From an uncultured Pelagibacteraceae bacterium (lineage in GTDB: Bacteria > Pseudomonadota > Alphaproteobacteria > Pelagibacterales > Pelagibacteraceae): a DNA stretch of 64,000 bases. The DNA lies in assembly GCA_902589305.1 (NCBI GenBank), contig CACISL010000001.1:53849-117848 (forward strand), given 5' to 3'. The translations under genes and the position numbers were made by a program. Below, in pieces: positions 25,454-35,607 of this stretch. Each line of letters starts with the position of its first letter. The first letter of the stretch is position 1. The notes under the pieces were generated by a model, which saw only the letters and a program-made list of their open reading frames with translations, searched no databases and had not been told where the DNA came from.

Positions 25454-26830
25454 ATGAATTTAGTACTTGTAACTTTTATTATTCTCTTAGCTTTCACAAG
25501 TTATTATTTCGGTAGAAAAAAAGCTCTAGTTATTCAATCATCACAAAGACTTACGGCATTACCAAAATTTTATGGATATTATTTAGCTGCTTGGTGTGCT
25601 GCACCAGCATTAATAATTTTTGCTCTTTGGTCAGTTTTTGAACCATCAATAGTTAAAACATTTATTTTACAAGATTACACTGATCAGAACTTAACTAAAA
25701 ATGAGCTTCAGCTTATTTACACAAAGGTTAAAGCATTAGCCGCAGGAACTTACACGGGAAATATTACTAATTTTCTAGATGAGTCTGCTAATAAGTACAT
25801 TCAATTAAAAGGAATAGCTAACAGCGCTAAAGTAGCAATTATTTTAGCAATTTTAATTTTCTCTCTGAGTTTTGCGTATAGATCTGTTCAGAAAAATGAT
25901 CGAATGAGAGAACCAGTAGAAATTTTTCTTAAATGGGTGTTATTTGTTGCATCATTAGGCGCAGTTTTAGTTACAATCGGAATAGTTTTTTCACTTTTAT
26001 TCGAAGCGATTAGGTTTTTTCAAGCAGTAAAAATCTTTGACTTTATATTCGGAACTCATTGGTATCCTGCTAAAACTTTTGTAAGAGATGGCCAACCAGA
26101 TCCTGAATTAATGAAGGATGCTTTCGGAGCTGTGCCTTTATTTGCTGGAACTTTTTTTATTGCTTTTATTGCAATGTGTGTTGCCATCCCCATAGGTTTG
26201 CTGAGTGGGATATATCTATCTGAGTATGCTGGAAGAGGCATAAGAAAATATGCGAAACCTATTATTGAGATTTTAGCTGGTATTCCAACAGTGGTATATG
26301 GTTTTTTTGCAGCTTTAACCGTCGGTCCTTTTGTTAAAGAAATTGGTAACGCTATGGGTTTAGAAGTTTCAGCGGAGAGCGCTTTGGCTGCAGGAGCAGT
26401 TATGGGAGTAATGATAATTCCTTTTATTTCAAGTCTAAGCGATGACGTTATGACGGCAGTACCTCAAAATTTAAGAGATGGGAGTTACGCAATGGGCGCA
26501 ACAAAATCTGAAACTGTAAAAAAAGTAATTTTTCCAGCAGCCCTACCTGGTATCGTAGGTTCTATACTTTTAGCAGTATCGAGAGCGGTAGGAGAAACAA
26601 TGATTGTTGTAATGGCCTCAGGACTAGCGGCTAATCTTACAATGAATCCACTTGAGTCAACTTCTACCATTACAGCGCAAATTGTTGTAATTTTAATTGG
26701 AGACCAACAATTTGGAGATCCAAAAACTCAATCAGCTTTTGCATTAGGAATATCTTTATTTATAGTAACTTTACTCTTAAATGTAATCGCTCTTTCAGTT
26801 GTTAAAAAATATAGGGAAAAATATGAATAG
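25454..26830 (+). CDS. pstC: Phosphate ABC transporter permease PstC
   Basis: This inner-membrane permease of 458 residues is longer than E. coli PstC because of an extra N-terminal membrane and periplasmic portion (about residues 1-150). The core shows PLFAGTFFIAFIAM, the EYAGRGIRKYAKP loop and the EAA-type segment MGATKSETVKKVIFPAALPGI. Its last codons overlap the pstA start by 8 bases. Confidence 0.93.
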   Translation: MNLVLVTFIILLAFTSYYFGRKKALVIQSSQRLTALPKFYGYYLAAWCAAPALIIFALWSVFEPSIVKTFILQDYTDQNLTKNELQLIYTKVKALAAGTYTGNITNFLDESANKYIQLKGIANSAKVAIILAILIFSLSFAYRSVQKNDRMREPVEIFLKWVLFVASLGAVLVTIGIVFSLLFEAIRFFQAVKIFDFIFGTHWYPAKTFVRDGQPDPELMKDAFGAVPLFAGTFFIAFIAMCVAIPIGLLSGIYLSEYAGRGIRKYAKPIIEILAGIPTVVYGFFAALTVGPFVKEIGNAMGLEVSAESALAAGAVMGVMIIPFISSLSDDVMTAVPQNLRDGSYAMGATKSETVKKVIFPAALPGIVGSILLAVSRAVGETMIVVMASGLAANLTMNPLESTSTITAQIVVILIGDQQFGDPKTQSAFALGISLFIVTLLLNVIALSVVKKYREKYE

Positions 26831-28094
26831 TTTTAAGAAAAATTTATTAAAAAAAAGATATAACGCTGAAAGAAGATTTCAATGGTACGGCAAAATAGCT
26901 ATAGGATTAGCTTTAAGCTTTTTAGCAGTTTTTATGTTTCAGATATTTTCAAAAGGTTACTCAGCTTTCCAAAAAACTTGGATAGTAACAGAAGTTCATT
27001 ATGATAAAGAATTACTTTTAATCGATGCAGAAAGCCCATCAAAAGATGATTTAGAAAATGCAGACTATTATGATGTTGCTTACAAAGCTATGACCTCATT
27101 AGATCCTGGACTTCCTGAAGAAGAGGATCGTCAATTGATACAAATGGTTTCGTATAAATATGAGGCAGAGGTTAAAGATCTACTTTTAAAAAATCCAGAC
27201 TATCTAGGTAAAATAGTGCCCATAAAATTAACAGCTTCTGATGATGTTGATCAAGTTCATAAGGGAAATTATCCAAGAGATATTCCTGAGGAGAATAGAA
27301 GAGTAAATGATTACCAGTTGCAGATTTACGATATGCTTAATGAAAGAGGAGATATTTTATCAGAGTTTAACATTAGTTTTTTTACAAGTCCTGATTCAAG
27401 AGAGGCAGAACTAGCAGGTATAGCTAGCTCGTTTATGGGAACAGTTTTTAGTATACTAGTATGTTTAGCGTTTTCATTTCCTGTTGCAGTGCTAGCTGCA
27501 ATTTATCTCGAGGAGTTTGCACCAAAAAATAAATTTACAGATTTTATAGAAGTAAACATTAACAATTTGGCAGCTGTTCCATCGATAGTATTTGGTTTGC
27601 TAGGTCTTGGTGTTTTATTAGCAGTTTTTAATTTACCAAGATCGACACCACTTGTTGGAGGAATTACTTTGTCTCTTATGACATTACCAACAATAATTAT
27701 TGCTGCAAGAGCTTCTTTAAAAGCTGTTCCCCCAAGTATAAGAGAAGCTGCTTTAGCGATGGGTGCAAGTAATATGCAAACAACCATGCATCATACTGTG
27801 CCACTATCAATGCCTGGAACTTTATCTGGAACGATAATTGGCTTGGCTCAAGCTTTAGGGGAAACAGCCCCTTTAATTTTAATAGGAATGGTTGCTTTTG
27901 TGAATACAATACCTGGTACGCCAGTTGATCCTGCTGCAAGTTTACCAGTTCAGATATATATATGGTCAGAAAGTGCTGAGAGGGGTTTTGTTGAAAAAGT
28001 ATCTGCATGTATTATGGTGCTTCTAGCTTTTTTAATTTTAATGAACTTGGCAGCTCAAATCGTTAGACACAAATTTGAAAAGAAATGGAGTTAA
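26823..28094 (+). CDS. pstA: Phosphate ABC transporter permease PstA
   Basis: I chose the ATG at 26823, which overlaps the pstC end (423 aa); an earlier ATG in the frame lies well inside pstC. One N-terminal helix is followed by a long periplasmic insert (about 50-190), then the permease core with the NLAAVPSIVFGLLGLG segment and the EAA motif AMGASNMQTTMHHTVPLSMPG. The periplasmic insert makes it longer than the E. coli protein. Confidence 0.93.
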   Translation: MNSFKKNLLKKRYNAERRFQWYGKIAIGLALSFLAVFMFQIFSKGYSAFQKTWIVTEVHYDKELLLIDAESPSKDDLENADYYDVAYKAMTSLDPGLPEEEDRQLIQMVSYKYEAEVKDLLLKNPDYLGKIVPIKLTASDDVDQVHKGNYPRDIPEENRRVNDYQLQIYDMLNERGDILSEFNISFFTSPDSREAELAGIASSFMGTVFSILVCLAFSFPVAVLAAIYLEEFAPKNKFTDFIEVNINNLAAVPSIVFGLLGLGVLLAVFNLPRSTPLVGGITLSLMTLPTIIIAARASLKAVPPSIREAALAMGASNMQTTMHHTVPLSMPGTLSGTIIGLAQALGETAPLILIGMVAFVNTIPGTPVDPAASLPVQIYIWSESAERGFVEKVSACIMVLLAFLILMNLAAQIVRHKFEKKWS

Positions 28095-28850
28095 ATGAGT
28101 AAAATAAAAGCGGAAAATGTAAATGTTTATTACGGATCCAAACAGGCATTATTTGATGTCTCTATAGATATAGCAGAAAAAGAAGTTACAGCTTTAATTG
28201 GACCATCTGGGTGTGGAAAGTCTACTTTCTTAAGATGCTTGAACAGGATGAACGACGTCATAGAAATTTGTAGAGTTGAAGGCAGTATTAAAATGGACAA
28301 CCTAGAACTGAATTCAAGAAAGTTAGATGTTGTGAGACTTAGGGAGAACGTTGGTATGGTTTTTCAAAAACCCAATCCATTCCCTAAAACAATTTATGAA
28401 AATGTAGCTTATGGTCCTACTATTCACGGTATTGCACAGAGCAAAGAAGAAATGGATCAAATAGTTGAAACAAGTTTGAAAAAAGCTGCCTTGTGGAACG
28501 AAGTTAAAGATAGACTTGATGAAATCGGAACTGGTTTATCAGGAGGTCAACAGCAACGACTATGTATTGCTAGAGCTATATCTGTAAGTCCAGAAGTGAT
28601 TCTTATGGACGAACCATGTTCAGCGCTTGACCCAATAGCAACAGCTCAAATTGAAGAACTTATAGATGATCTTAAAAAAGAGGTCACAATTGTGATAGTT
28701 ACCCACTCAATGTCACAAGCAGCTAGGGTATCTCAAAAAACAGGTTTCTTTCATTTGGGAAAACTTATAGAATTTGGACCAACAGATAAAATATTTAAAA
28801 ATCCTGATAATCAGCAAACTCAGGATTATATTACAGGAAGGTTTGGTTAA
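28095..28850 (+). CDS. pstB: Phosphate ABC transporter ATPase PstB
   Basis: The 251-residue ATPase has Walker [10 protein letters not shown], the PstB-specific [11 protein letters not shown]-loop [10 protein letters not shown], signature LSGGQQQRL and Walker [13 protein letters not shown]. It starts directly at the pstA stop, and its stop overlaps the phoU start. Confidence 0.97.
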   Translation: MSKIKAENVNVYYGSKQALFDVSIDIAEKEVTALIGPSGCGKSTFLRCLNRMNDVIEICRVEGSIKMDNLELNSRKLDVVRLRENVGMVFQKPNPFPKTIYENVAYGPTIHGIAQSKEEMDQIVETSLKKAALWNEVKDRLDEIGTGLSGGQQQRLCIARAISVSPEVILMDEPCSALDPIATAQIEELIDDLKKEVTIVIVTHSMSQAARVSQKTGFFHLGKLIEFGPTDKIFKNPDNQQTQDYITGRFG

Positions 28851-29530
28851 TGAGTGAAAAACCGCACATTGTAAAATCTTATGAAGAGCAACTTCAGTTA
28901 TTAAAAGATACAATAGTGAAAATGGGAACTGGAGTTGAGAAACAGCTTGAAAACACTATTCAATCTTTAGTTAAAAAAGACATTAGTTTAGCAGAAAAAT
29001 CTATCAAAGATGACGAATTGACTGATAAGTATGAAATAAATATAGAAGAGCAAGTTGTAAATTTGATTGCCTTAAGGCAACCTATGGCAATAGATTTAAG
29101 AGAAACAGTTGTTGCCTTAAAAGTTTCTTCAGACTTAGAGAGAATTGGTGATTTAGCAAAAAACATCTCAAAACGATTAACTAAAATTGGAACTGATTTA
29201 CCTAATGATATTACTAAAAATTTCGAAATAGCTGGTTTAAAAGCATCAAAACAAGTCAATGCAGTTTTAAATTCGTATTTACATAGAGCTAAAGATACAG
29301 CAGAAAATGTTTGGAATTCTGATGAAGAAATAGATCAAATGACTAATTCTAATATGGAAGCTGCAGTAAAGCATTTAGAAAAAAATAAAAACGATATACA
29401 AAAAGTAACCCAACTACTTTTCATGCTTAAAAATATTGAGAGGATTGGAGATCATGCAACCAATATTGCAGAGCAAGTTTATTTTCTGATTACAGGAGAT
29501 TATTTAGAGGGAGACCGACCAAAAGGATAA
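28850..29530 (+). CDS. phoU: Phosphate signalling protein PhoU
   Basis: The 226-residue protein carries two PhoU three-helix repeats, each with the ERIGD motif (LERIGDLAKNI; IERIGDHATNI). PhoU links PstSCAB occupancy to PhoR, holding the regulon off when phosphate is plentiful. It shares one base with the pstB stop and one with the phoB start. Confidence 0.96.
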   Translation: MSEKPHIVKSYEEQLQLLKDTIVKMGTGVEKQLENTIQSLVKKDISLAEKSIKDDELTDKYEINIEEQVVNLIALRQPMAIDLRETVVALKVSSDLERIGDLAKNISKRLTKIGTDLPNDITKNFEIAGLKASKQVNAVLNSYLHRAKDTAENVWNSDEEIDQMTNSNMEAAVKHLEKNKNDIQKVTQLLFMLKNIERIGDHATNIAEQVYFLITGDYLEGDRPKG

Positions 29531-30213
29531 TGAGGGCAAATTTATTCATTGTTGAAGATGAAATGCCCATCGTAACTTTACTTAAATACAATTTAGAAAA
29601 AGAGGGTCACAAAGTTGATTATGCAGTCAATGGAGAAGACGCTATTAGAAATATAAAGGAAAAAAATCCTGATTTAATTTTATTAGATTGGATGTTGCCA
29701 GATATTTCAGGTGTTGAAGTCTGTAAAAATTTGAAAAGAAGCAATCTTCACAAAAATATCCCAATCATTATGTTAACAGCCAAAGGTGAGGAAGAAGACA
29801 AACTTAAAGGATTTGAAACAGGAGCTGATGACTATGTAACTAAGCCATTCAGCCAAAAAGAACTTATTGCAAGAATTAACGCTTTATTAAAGAGATCTAA
29901 ACCAAGTGTTGCCGCTGATGTTGTAGTATTTGAGGATCTTAAAGTAGATAGAGTTCAACGAAGAGTTTATAGAGCAGATAAACAAGTTATAGTCGGCCCA
30001 ACCGAATTTAAACTAATTGATTTTTTAATAAAGAATCCAAAAAGAGTATATTCGCGTGAGCAACTTCTAAATTCTGTATGGGGAGATGATATTTATGTTG
30101 AGTCCAGAACTATAGATGTTCATATAAGAAGACTAAGAAAAGCAATAAATATTGATGGCAAGAAAGATCTTATCAGAACAGTAAGATCTGCTGGCTATTC
30201 CTTAGATGTTTGA
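29530..30213 (+). CDS. phoB: Phosphate regulon response regulator PhoB
   Basis: The 227-residue protein has a receiver domain (VEDE acidic pocket, phospho-Asp in LLDWMLPD, Thr in MLTAKG, Lys in TKPFS) and an OmpR-type winged helix (FKLIDFLIKNPKRVYSREQLL, RTIDVHIRRLRKAI). It should bind the repeats at 20482 and 24293. Its 3' end overlaps the convergent sixA-like gene by 19 bases. Confidence 0.96.
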   Translation: MRANLFIVEDEMPIVTLLKYNLEKEGHKVDYAVNGEDAIRNIKEKNPDLILLDWMLPDISGVEVCKNLKRSNLHKNIPIIMLTAKGEEEDKLKGFETGADDYVTKPFSQKELIARINALLKRSKPSVAADVVVFEDLKVDRVQRRVYRADKQVIVGPTEFKLIDFLIKNPKRVYSREQLLNSVWGDDIYVESRTIDVHIRRLRKAINIDGKKDLIRTVRSAGYSLDV

Positions 30214-30719
30214 AGATCTTTTGGCTTTATAAATGATATTAATTTTCCTTTAACTTTTGATAACTTTTCCCAATCATTGAAATTAAAACTTACTTCAGCA
30301 ACGGCTGCAGTAGGAAATTTTCTTTTTAAATTTTCAAATTGTTCAGAGTTTTCTTTAAGACAGATTCGATTTATGAGTTCACTAATTGAAGGTTCATGAT
30401 TGATTAAAAGTAAAGTTTTATAATTATCAACTGTTTGTTTTAAGATATGAATAATTTCATCCTCACTAGCATGATAAAGCGCTTTTTTTTTAATAATTTT
30501 CTTAAAACTGATTTTTTCTGACAATATATTTAATGTTTGTATTGTCCTTTTAGAGGATGAGCAATAAACTAAATCAAATTTTAATTTCTTTTTAATAAAA
30601 AATTCACAAATTAATTTTGCTGAATTTACCCCTCTTTTATTCAATGGCCTGTCATGATCATCTAAATCTGGAAAATCCCAACTAGATTTAGCATGTCTCA
30701 TCGCATATAATTTAAACAT
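30195..30719 (-). CDS. SixA-like phosphohistidine phosphatase
   Basis: This 174-residue histidine-phosphatase superfamily protein is of the SixA type: the catalytic RHG-like motif is AMRHAKSSW, followed by DHDRPLNKRG, SSSKRTIQT and the second His in LLINHEPSISEL. SixA proteins dephosphorylate phosphohistidine on signalling or phosphotransfer proteins. Its place between phoB and ppk is suggestive, but the target is unknown. Confidence 0.82.
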   Translation of the reverse strand: MFKLYAMRHAKSSWDFPDLDDHDRPLNKRGVNSAKLICEFFIKKKLKFDLVYCSSSKRTIQTLNILSEKISFKKIIKKKALYHASEDEIIHILKQTVDNYKTLLLINHEPSISELINRICLKENSEQFENLKRKFPTAAVAEVSFNFNDWEKLSKVKGKLISFIKPKDLQTSKE

Positions 30720-30741
30720 ATTTTTAATTTAACATTTAAAT

Positions 30742-32868
30742 ATGTCGAAAGCATCATTTTCAGAAAACGCTAATATTAGCAATCAACTCATAAACAGAGA
30801 ATTATCTTGGCTTCAGTTTAATGATCGTGTTTTAGAAGAGTCAAAAGATAAAACAAATCCTTTATTTGAAAGAGTAAAATTTTTATCAATCGCAGGTACA
30901 AATTTAGATGAATTTTTTATGGTAAGAGTCGCTGGACTTTTTAATCAAATTAAAGATGGTTTTGACGAATTAAGCGCAGATGGATTAACTGCAGAGGATC
31001 AATTGAATATGGTCGTATTAAAAACTAAAGATCTATTAAAGAAGCAAAACGAAGCATTCCTAGAGTTGAAAAAAGAGCTATCGAAAGAAAAAATTTTCAT
31101 TCGAAAAATGTCAGAACTGAATAAGAAGGATCTTATGTATCTAAGAGAATATTTTCAGGAAACAATTTATCCTATAATAACACCTACTGCCATTGACCCA
31201 TCACATCCCTTTCCTTTTATACCAAATAAAGGCCAAGCAATTTTACTAAGAATGACTAGAATAAAAAAAAAAAGAGAACTAAATGCAATTATAGTTATAC
31301 CAAGAGCACTTCCAAAATTTGTATCTCTAAACAACTCTGAAACAATAAATGAATTTGTCACAATTGATGACGTAATTTGTAAATTTGCTAATGAAATATT
31401 TCCAGACCATAATATCGAGGCAAGTTTGCAGTTTAAAATAATTAGAGACAGCGAAATTGAAATAGATGATGAAGCTGCTGATCTTGTGAGATATTTTGAA
31501 AAAGCAATTAAGAAAAGAAGAAGGGGAAACGTAGTTAAACTCGAAGTACTCACTAATTCAAACAAAAAACTTTTAAATTTTATTTCAAAAAAATTTAAAA
31601 TGGATGAAGATCATATTTATGAGGTTGAAGGATTGGTTGGAATACAAGATATAGATGAAATTTGTAAAAAGAAAGATCCAAAGCTGAGATTTAAAAAGTT
31701 TAATCCTAGAGAAGTTGAAAGATTGAAGGAATTTGATGATAAATTTTTTTCGGCTATAAGAAGTAAAGATTTTGTTGTACACCACCCTTTTGAAACTTTT
31801 GATGTAGTAATTCAATTTTTAGAAGCTGCAGCAAAAGATCCTAAAGTTATCGGTATCAAACAAACTTTGTATCGAACCACACCTGACTCTCCTATCGTAA
31901 AAGCACTAAGTAGAGCAGCAGAAAACGGAAAAGTTGTTACAGCCGTAATAGAAATAAAAGCTCGATTTGATGAGGAAGCTAATATTGAATTATCTAGGAA
32001 ACTAGAGAAAGCTGGCGTTCAAATTGTTTACGGATTCGCAAAATACAAAACGCATGCAAAGGCAAGTTTAGTTTTAAGAAAAGAAGGAGCTAAAACGCGA
32101 AGCTATGTTCACTTAGGTACAGGAAACTATCATCCTATTAACGCAAAAATTTATACTGACTTATCACTGTTTAGCTCTAATCAAGACTTGGCCAAAGATG
32201 TCGAAAAATTTTTTAATTATGTAACTGGTTATGCAAAACCAAAAAAATTGAATAAAATTTTTATGTCTCCATTAAATAGTAGGAATTTTTTTGACGAAAA
32301 AATTGAAAATGAAATAGTAAATGCAAATAAAGGAAAACCTGCAGAAATATGGGCAAAAATGAATTCTCTTGTAGACCCTGGAATTATTAAGAAATTTTAC
32401 GAAGCTTCAAACGCAGGAGTAAAAATAAATTTATCGGTAAGAGGAGTATGTTGCTTAAGACCTGGAATTAAAGGTCAATCTGAAAATATAAAAGTAAAAA
32501 GCCTTATTGGCAGATTTTTAGAACACTCAAGAATTTATTGTTTTGCAAATGGTAGTTCTATGCCCTCTCGAGAGAATCAGGTATATATTTCATCTGCAGA
32601 TTTAATGCCTAGAAATTTAGATAGAAGAATTGAAATTATAATTCCGATAGAAAACAATACTGTACATGAGCAAATTTTAGATCAAATTATGTTAGCCAAC
32701 TTTAAAGATAAATCGGAAACATGGTATTTAGATAGCATAGGAAACTATCATAAAGAACAAGAAAAAGGCTTTTCCGCACATTCCTATTTCATGAAGAATC
32801 CAAGTTTATCAGGTCGCGGTAAGTCAATTTTAAGAGCTAAACCTCAAAATTTGAGATTAGTAAAATGA
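30742..32868 (+). CDS. ppk: Polyphosphate kinase
   Basis: The 708-residue PPK1 enzyme polymerises ATP gamma-phosphates. Motifs include NRELSWLQFNDRVLEE at the N-terminus, GTNLDEFFMVRVAGL, PFPFIPNKG, KTHAKASLVLR with the autophosphorylated His, and HLGTGNYHP. It overlaps ppx by 4 bases and sits in the phosphate-stress region, which suggests coordinated polyphosphate storage and uptake. Confidence 0.96.
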   Translation: MSKASFSENANISNQLINRELSWLQFNDRVLEESKDKTNPLFERVKFLSIAGTNLDEFFMVRVAGLFNQIKDGFDELSADGLTAEDQLNMVVLKTKDLLKKQNEAFLELKKELSKEKIFIRKMSELNKKDLMYLREYFQETIYPIITPTAIDPSHPFPFIPNKGQAILLRMTRIKKKRELNAIIVIPRALPKFVSLNNSETINEFVTIDDVICKFANEIFPDHNIEASLQFKIIRDSEIEIDDEAADLVRYFEKAIKKRRRGNVVKLEVLTNSNKKLLNFISKKFKMDEDHIYEVEGLVGIQDIDEICKKKDPKLRFKKFNPREVERLKEFDDKFFSAIRSKDFVVHHPFETFDVVIQFLEAAAKDPKVIGIKQTLYRTTPDSPIVKALSRAAENGKVVTAVIEIKARFDEEANIELSRKLEKAGVQIVYGFAKYKTHAKASLVLRKEGAKTRSYVHLGTGNYHPINAKIYTDLSLFSSNQDLAKDVEKFFNYVTGYAKPKKLNKIFMSPLNSRNFFDEKIENEIVNANKGKPAEIWAKMNSLVDPGIIKKFYEASNAGVKINLSVRGVCCLRPGIKGQSENIKVKSLIGRFLEHSRIYCFANGSSMPSRENQVYISSADLMPRNLDRRIEIIIPIENNTVHEQILDQIMLANFKDKSETWYLDSIGNYHKEQEKGFSAHSYFMKNPSLSGRGKSILRAKPQNLRLVK

Positions 32869-34370
32869 AACCAGAATTAAAAAATCTTTTTAAATTTCAG
32901 TCTAATAAAAAGTCTAAGCAAGCCATAATAGATCTTGGATCAAATTCAGTAAGAATGCTCATATACGATAATTTTAAAATTTCTCCAATCCCAGTCTTTA
33001 ATGAAAAAGCAGTTTGCAAACTTGGAAAAAATTTAGATAAATCTAAAAAACTAAATCCCGATGGAATTAAAGGTTCTTTAAAAGTTCTAAATAGATTTAA
33101 AGAAATTTTAGATATTTCAGACGTTCAAGATTTAGAAATTATTGCAACAGCAGCTTTTAGAGAGGCCACTGATGCAAGTGAATTTTTAAGAGAAATTGAA
33201 AAAATATTTAATAAAAAACCACTAGTATTATCTGGCGAGGAAGAAGCAAGAACATCAGCAAATGGTGTAATGGTAGGATTTGATGAAGTAGATGGATTAG
33301 TTGCAGATTTAGGAGGTGGAAGTTTAGAACTTGCCAGAGTTTCTAAAAATCAAATTTTTGAAATAACCTCTTTACCTCTCGGAGTATTAAGACTTGAAAA
33401 CAATCCTATTATAAAAAAAAGAAATTTGGGAAAATATGTTAGAAAACTTTTAAGAGATGAAAAATGGCTTTCTAAAAAGAAATTTAAAAATATTTATTTG
33501 GTAGGAGGGACTTGGAGATCATTATTTAAATATCATCTCTTTAAAGAAAAACACCCATTACATATTTTGCATCAATATAAACTCTCAAAAGATGTAGCAG
33601 TTAAATACTTAAACAGAATTTCAAAATTTAATAAATCATCTTTGAAATCAATGGAATATATTACTAAATCTAGAACTCCCTATTTACCTTTTAGCTCTAT
33701 AATACTTAACGAAATAATTGAAGCAGCAAGCCCCTCAAAAGTTATTTGCTCAATCAGTGGACTGAGAGAGGGGCATATGGATACAATTATAAACCAAGGA
33801 ATGAGCGAGGATGAAATTTTCAAATTAAAAACTGATGGTATATCTTTTAAAAAAGGGGACTATGGAAAGAGTTTTGAGAAATATTTTAATTTTATTTCAC
33901 CATTATTTGAAGACAACGAATATTTTAATCGAAGATTACTAACCTTGGCTTGCATCTTAAGTAAAATGGATTGGGGCCTAGGAGCTTTTCAAAAAGCAGA
34001 ATTAGTTTTTATGGAAGTGTTAAATACTCCATTACTAAAACTAGAACATAGAGATAGAGTAAAAGTTGCATCAGCAAGTTTTTGGAGACATTGTGGCTTA
34101 AAATATAATCCGAATTATCAGTTTTTATCCTTATTAAATAACAACGAAATTTTATCCTCAAAGCAAGTGGGATCTGCTTTAAGATTAGCAGAGTCACTCA
34201 CTAGCATGTCTTCTTTGTTGTTAGATGAATTTAAAATTTATAAAAGAAATAAGACTATTTTTTTGAAAATACCTAACAATCATAGCGATATAGTCTCAAA
34301 ACAAGTAACTAAAAGACTTAAAAACCTGGCAAGAGAGATGAATGTCGACTCCAATATCATTTATTCTTGA
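32865..34370 (+). CDS. ppx: Exopolyphosphatase (Ppx/GppA family)
   Basis: The 501-residue ASKHA-fold phosphatase has AIIDLGSNSVRMLIYD, ATAAFREATD, the SGEEEARTSANGV loop, VADLGGGSLELA and an HD-like helical C-terminal region. Coupling with ppk (ATGA overlap) favours exopolyphosphatase over pure pppGpp phosphatase activity, though both occur in the family. Confidence 0.92.
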   Translation: MKPELKNLFKFQSNKKSKQAIIDLGSNSVRMLIYDNFKISPIPVFNEKAVCKLGKNLDKSKKLNPDGIKGSLKVLNRFKEILDISDVQDLEIIATAAFREATDASEFLREIEKIFNKKPLVLSGEEEARTSANGVMVGFDEVDGLVADLGGGSLELARVSKNQIFEITSLPLGVLRLENNPIIKKRNLGKYVRKLLRDEKWLSKKKFKNIYLVGGTWRSLFKYHLFKEKHPLHILHQYKLSKDVAVKYLNRISKFNKSSLKSMEYITKSRTPYLPFSSIILNEIIEAASPSKVICSISGLREGHMDTIINQGMSEDEIFKLKTDGISFKKGDYGKSFEKYFNFISPLFEDNEYFNRRLLTLACILSKMDWGLGAFQKAELVFMEVLNTPLLKLEHRDRVKVASASFWRHCGLKYNPNYQFLSLLNNNEILSSKQVGSALRLAESLTSMSSLLLDEFKIYKRNKTIFLKIPNNHSDIVSKQVTKRLKNLAREMNVDSNIIYS

Positions 34371-34462
34371 AAATTAATAAATCTTTAACTTAATTTAAAT
34401 ATTTTTTTAGCATTTATATATTATTAACTGATTATCAGTCTCCCAACTGTTGTTAATTAATT

Positions 34463-34491
34463 AGCCCAAGGTACCAATATTTCCTTGGGCT
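34463..34491. terminator. Probable bidirectional terminator between ppx and aqpS
   Basis: AGCCCAAGG and CCTTGGGCT form a 9-bp stem with an 11-base loop between convergent genes. On neither strand is the following T-run strong, so confidence is moderate. Confidence 0.6.
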
Positions 34492-34500
34492 GCCCTCCAA

Positions 34501-35148
34501 TTACAAAATAATTTTTCTGATTAAATAGACAGCCAATATTCCACCAAGCATCTCAGCAATGATATAGCCAGGAGTATTTAAGTAATTAATTCCAGTAAAT
34601 GTGTCTGTAAAAGTTCTTGCGATTGCTACCGCTGGATTTGCAAAAGAAGTTGAAGAGGTAAACCAATACCCCGCTGTTATAAAAGTAGCTACTGATGAAG
34701 CGACCGCAAGTTTGCCGCTCTTTAAAGATCCAAATATCACAAAAATTAATCCAAAAGTTGCAATGATCTCAGCTGTAAAAATATTTATTCCAGGTCTTAT
34801 CTTCTGTGAAAGCTGCAACAAAGGAAGATCAAACATAAAATTTGCTAACATTACCCCTAACATGCAACCTAAGATTTGAGCAGAGATATAAGTGATAATT
34901 AAATTTTTTTTAATCTTGTTGGTAAAATACATTGCTAAAGTAACGACAGGATTGAAATGTGCGCCGGAGATATCACCGATTGAAGTAATCAGAACAAATA
35001 ATCCTGCACCTGTAGCTAAAGTATTCGCTATTAACATTACAGCGATATCATCAGTTAGATTTTGAGCCATAATACCTGAACCAACAATAATCATGACTAA
35101 AAAACAACTTCCTATAAATTCACCAATAAATATCTTTTTACTTTTCAT
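34501..35148 (-). CDS. aqpS: AqpS-like aquaglyceroporin (arsenite channel)
   Basis: This 215-residue MIP-family channel has six helices and two NPA-type boxes: HFNPVVTL (NPV in place of NPA) and FANPAVAIAR. In Sinorhizobium, AqpS works with ArsC by letting arsenite out after arsenate reduction. It overlaps arsC by 11 bases, which supports that role over a water or glycerol channel. Confidence 0.82.
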   Translation of the reverse strand: MKSKKIFIGEFIGSCFLVMIIVGSGIMAQNLTDDIAVMLIANTLATGAGLFVLITSIGDISGAHFNPVVTLAMYFTNKIKKNLIITYISAQILGCMLGVMLANFMFDLPLLQLSQKIRPGINIFTAEIIATFGLIFVIFGSLKSGKLAVASSVATFITAGYWFTSSTSFANPAVAIARTFTDTFTGINYLNTPGYIIAEMLGGILAVYLIRKIIL

Positions 35149-35581
35149 TTTTTACCCAATGTTTAATTTTTTCATTAATTATATTATAAGTTTCTTCAGC
35201 TATTAAATTTATTTTATCTTTATTTTTAGTTTTTTTAATTTTTTCAACAGGGTCCGCGATGTCCCAGTGCGTAATGGTCTTTTTTTTGGGCCATACAGGA
35301 CAAACTTCCTTATTGGCGTTATTACAAACTGTAATCACGTAATCAATATCAATATCATTTTTTAAAAATTCATCAAAATTTTTTGAATAATACGTGGCTA
35401 AATTAAATTTTTTTCCTTCAAGATACTCTTTAATGTAGGGATTGATTTTTCCTGAAGGATTACTTCCAGCACTAAATGCGATGAATTGATTTCGGAAATT
35501 ATTGTTTACAATACTTTCCGCTATTATGCTTCTCGCAGAGTTTCCAGTACAAACAAATAATATTGTTTTTATTTTCCTCAT
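35138..35581 (-). CDS. arsC: Arsenate reductase, low-MW phosphatase type
   Basis: The 147-residue protein has the P-loop FVCTGNSARSIIAE, with a catalytic Cys and the Asn/Ser/Ala/Arg pattern of thioredoxin-type ArsC, plus NANKEVCPVWP with a further Cys and a C-terminal WDIADP. It would reduce arsenate to arsenite. No arsR is visible beside it; expression may depend on the upstream small gene's promoter. Confidence 0.85.
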   Translation of the reverse strand: MRKIKTILFVCTGNSARSIIAESIVNNNFRNQFIAFSAGSNPSGKINPYIKEYLEGKKFNLATYYSKNFDEFLKNDIDIDYVITVCNNANKEVCPVWPKKKTITHWDIADPVEKIKKTKNKDKINLIAEETYNIINEKIKHWVKNEK

Positions 35582-35607
35582 AAATAATGTATTGAAGTGT
35601 CCCGAAC

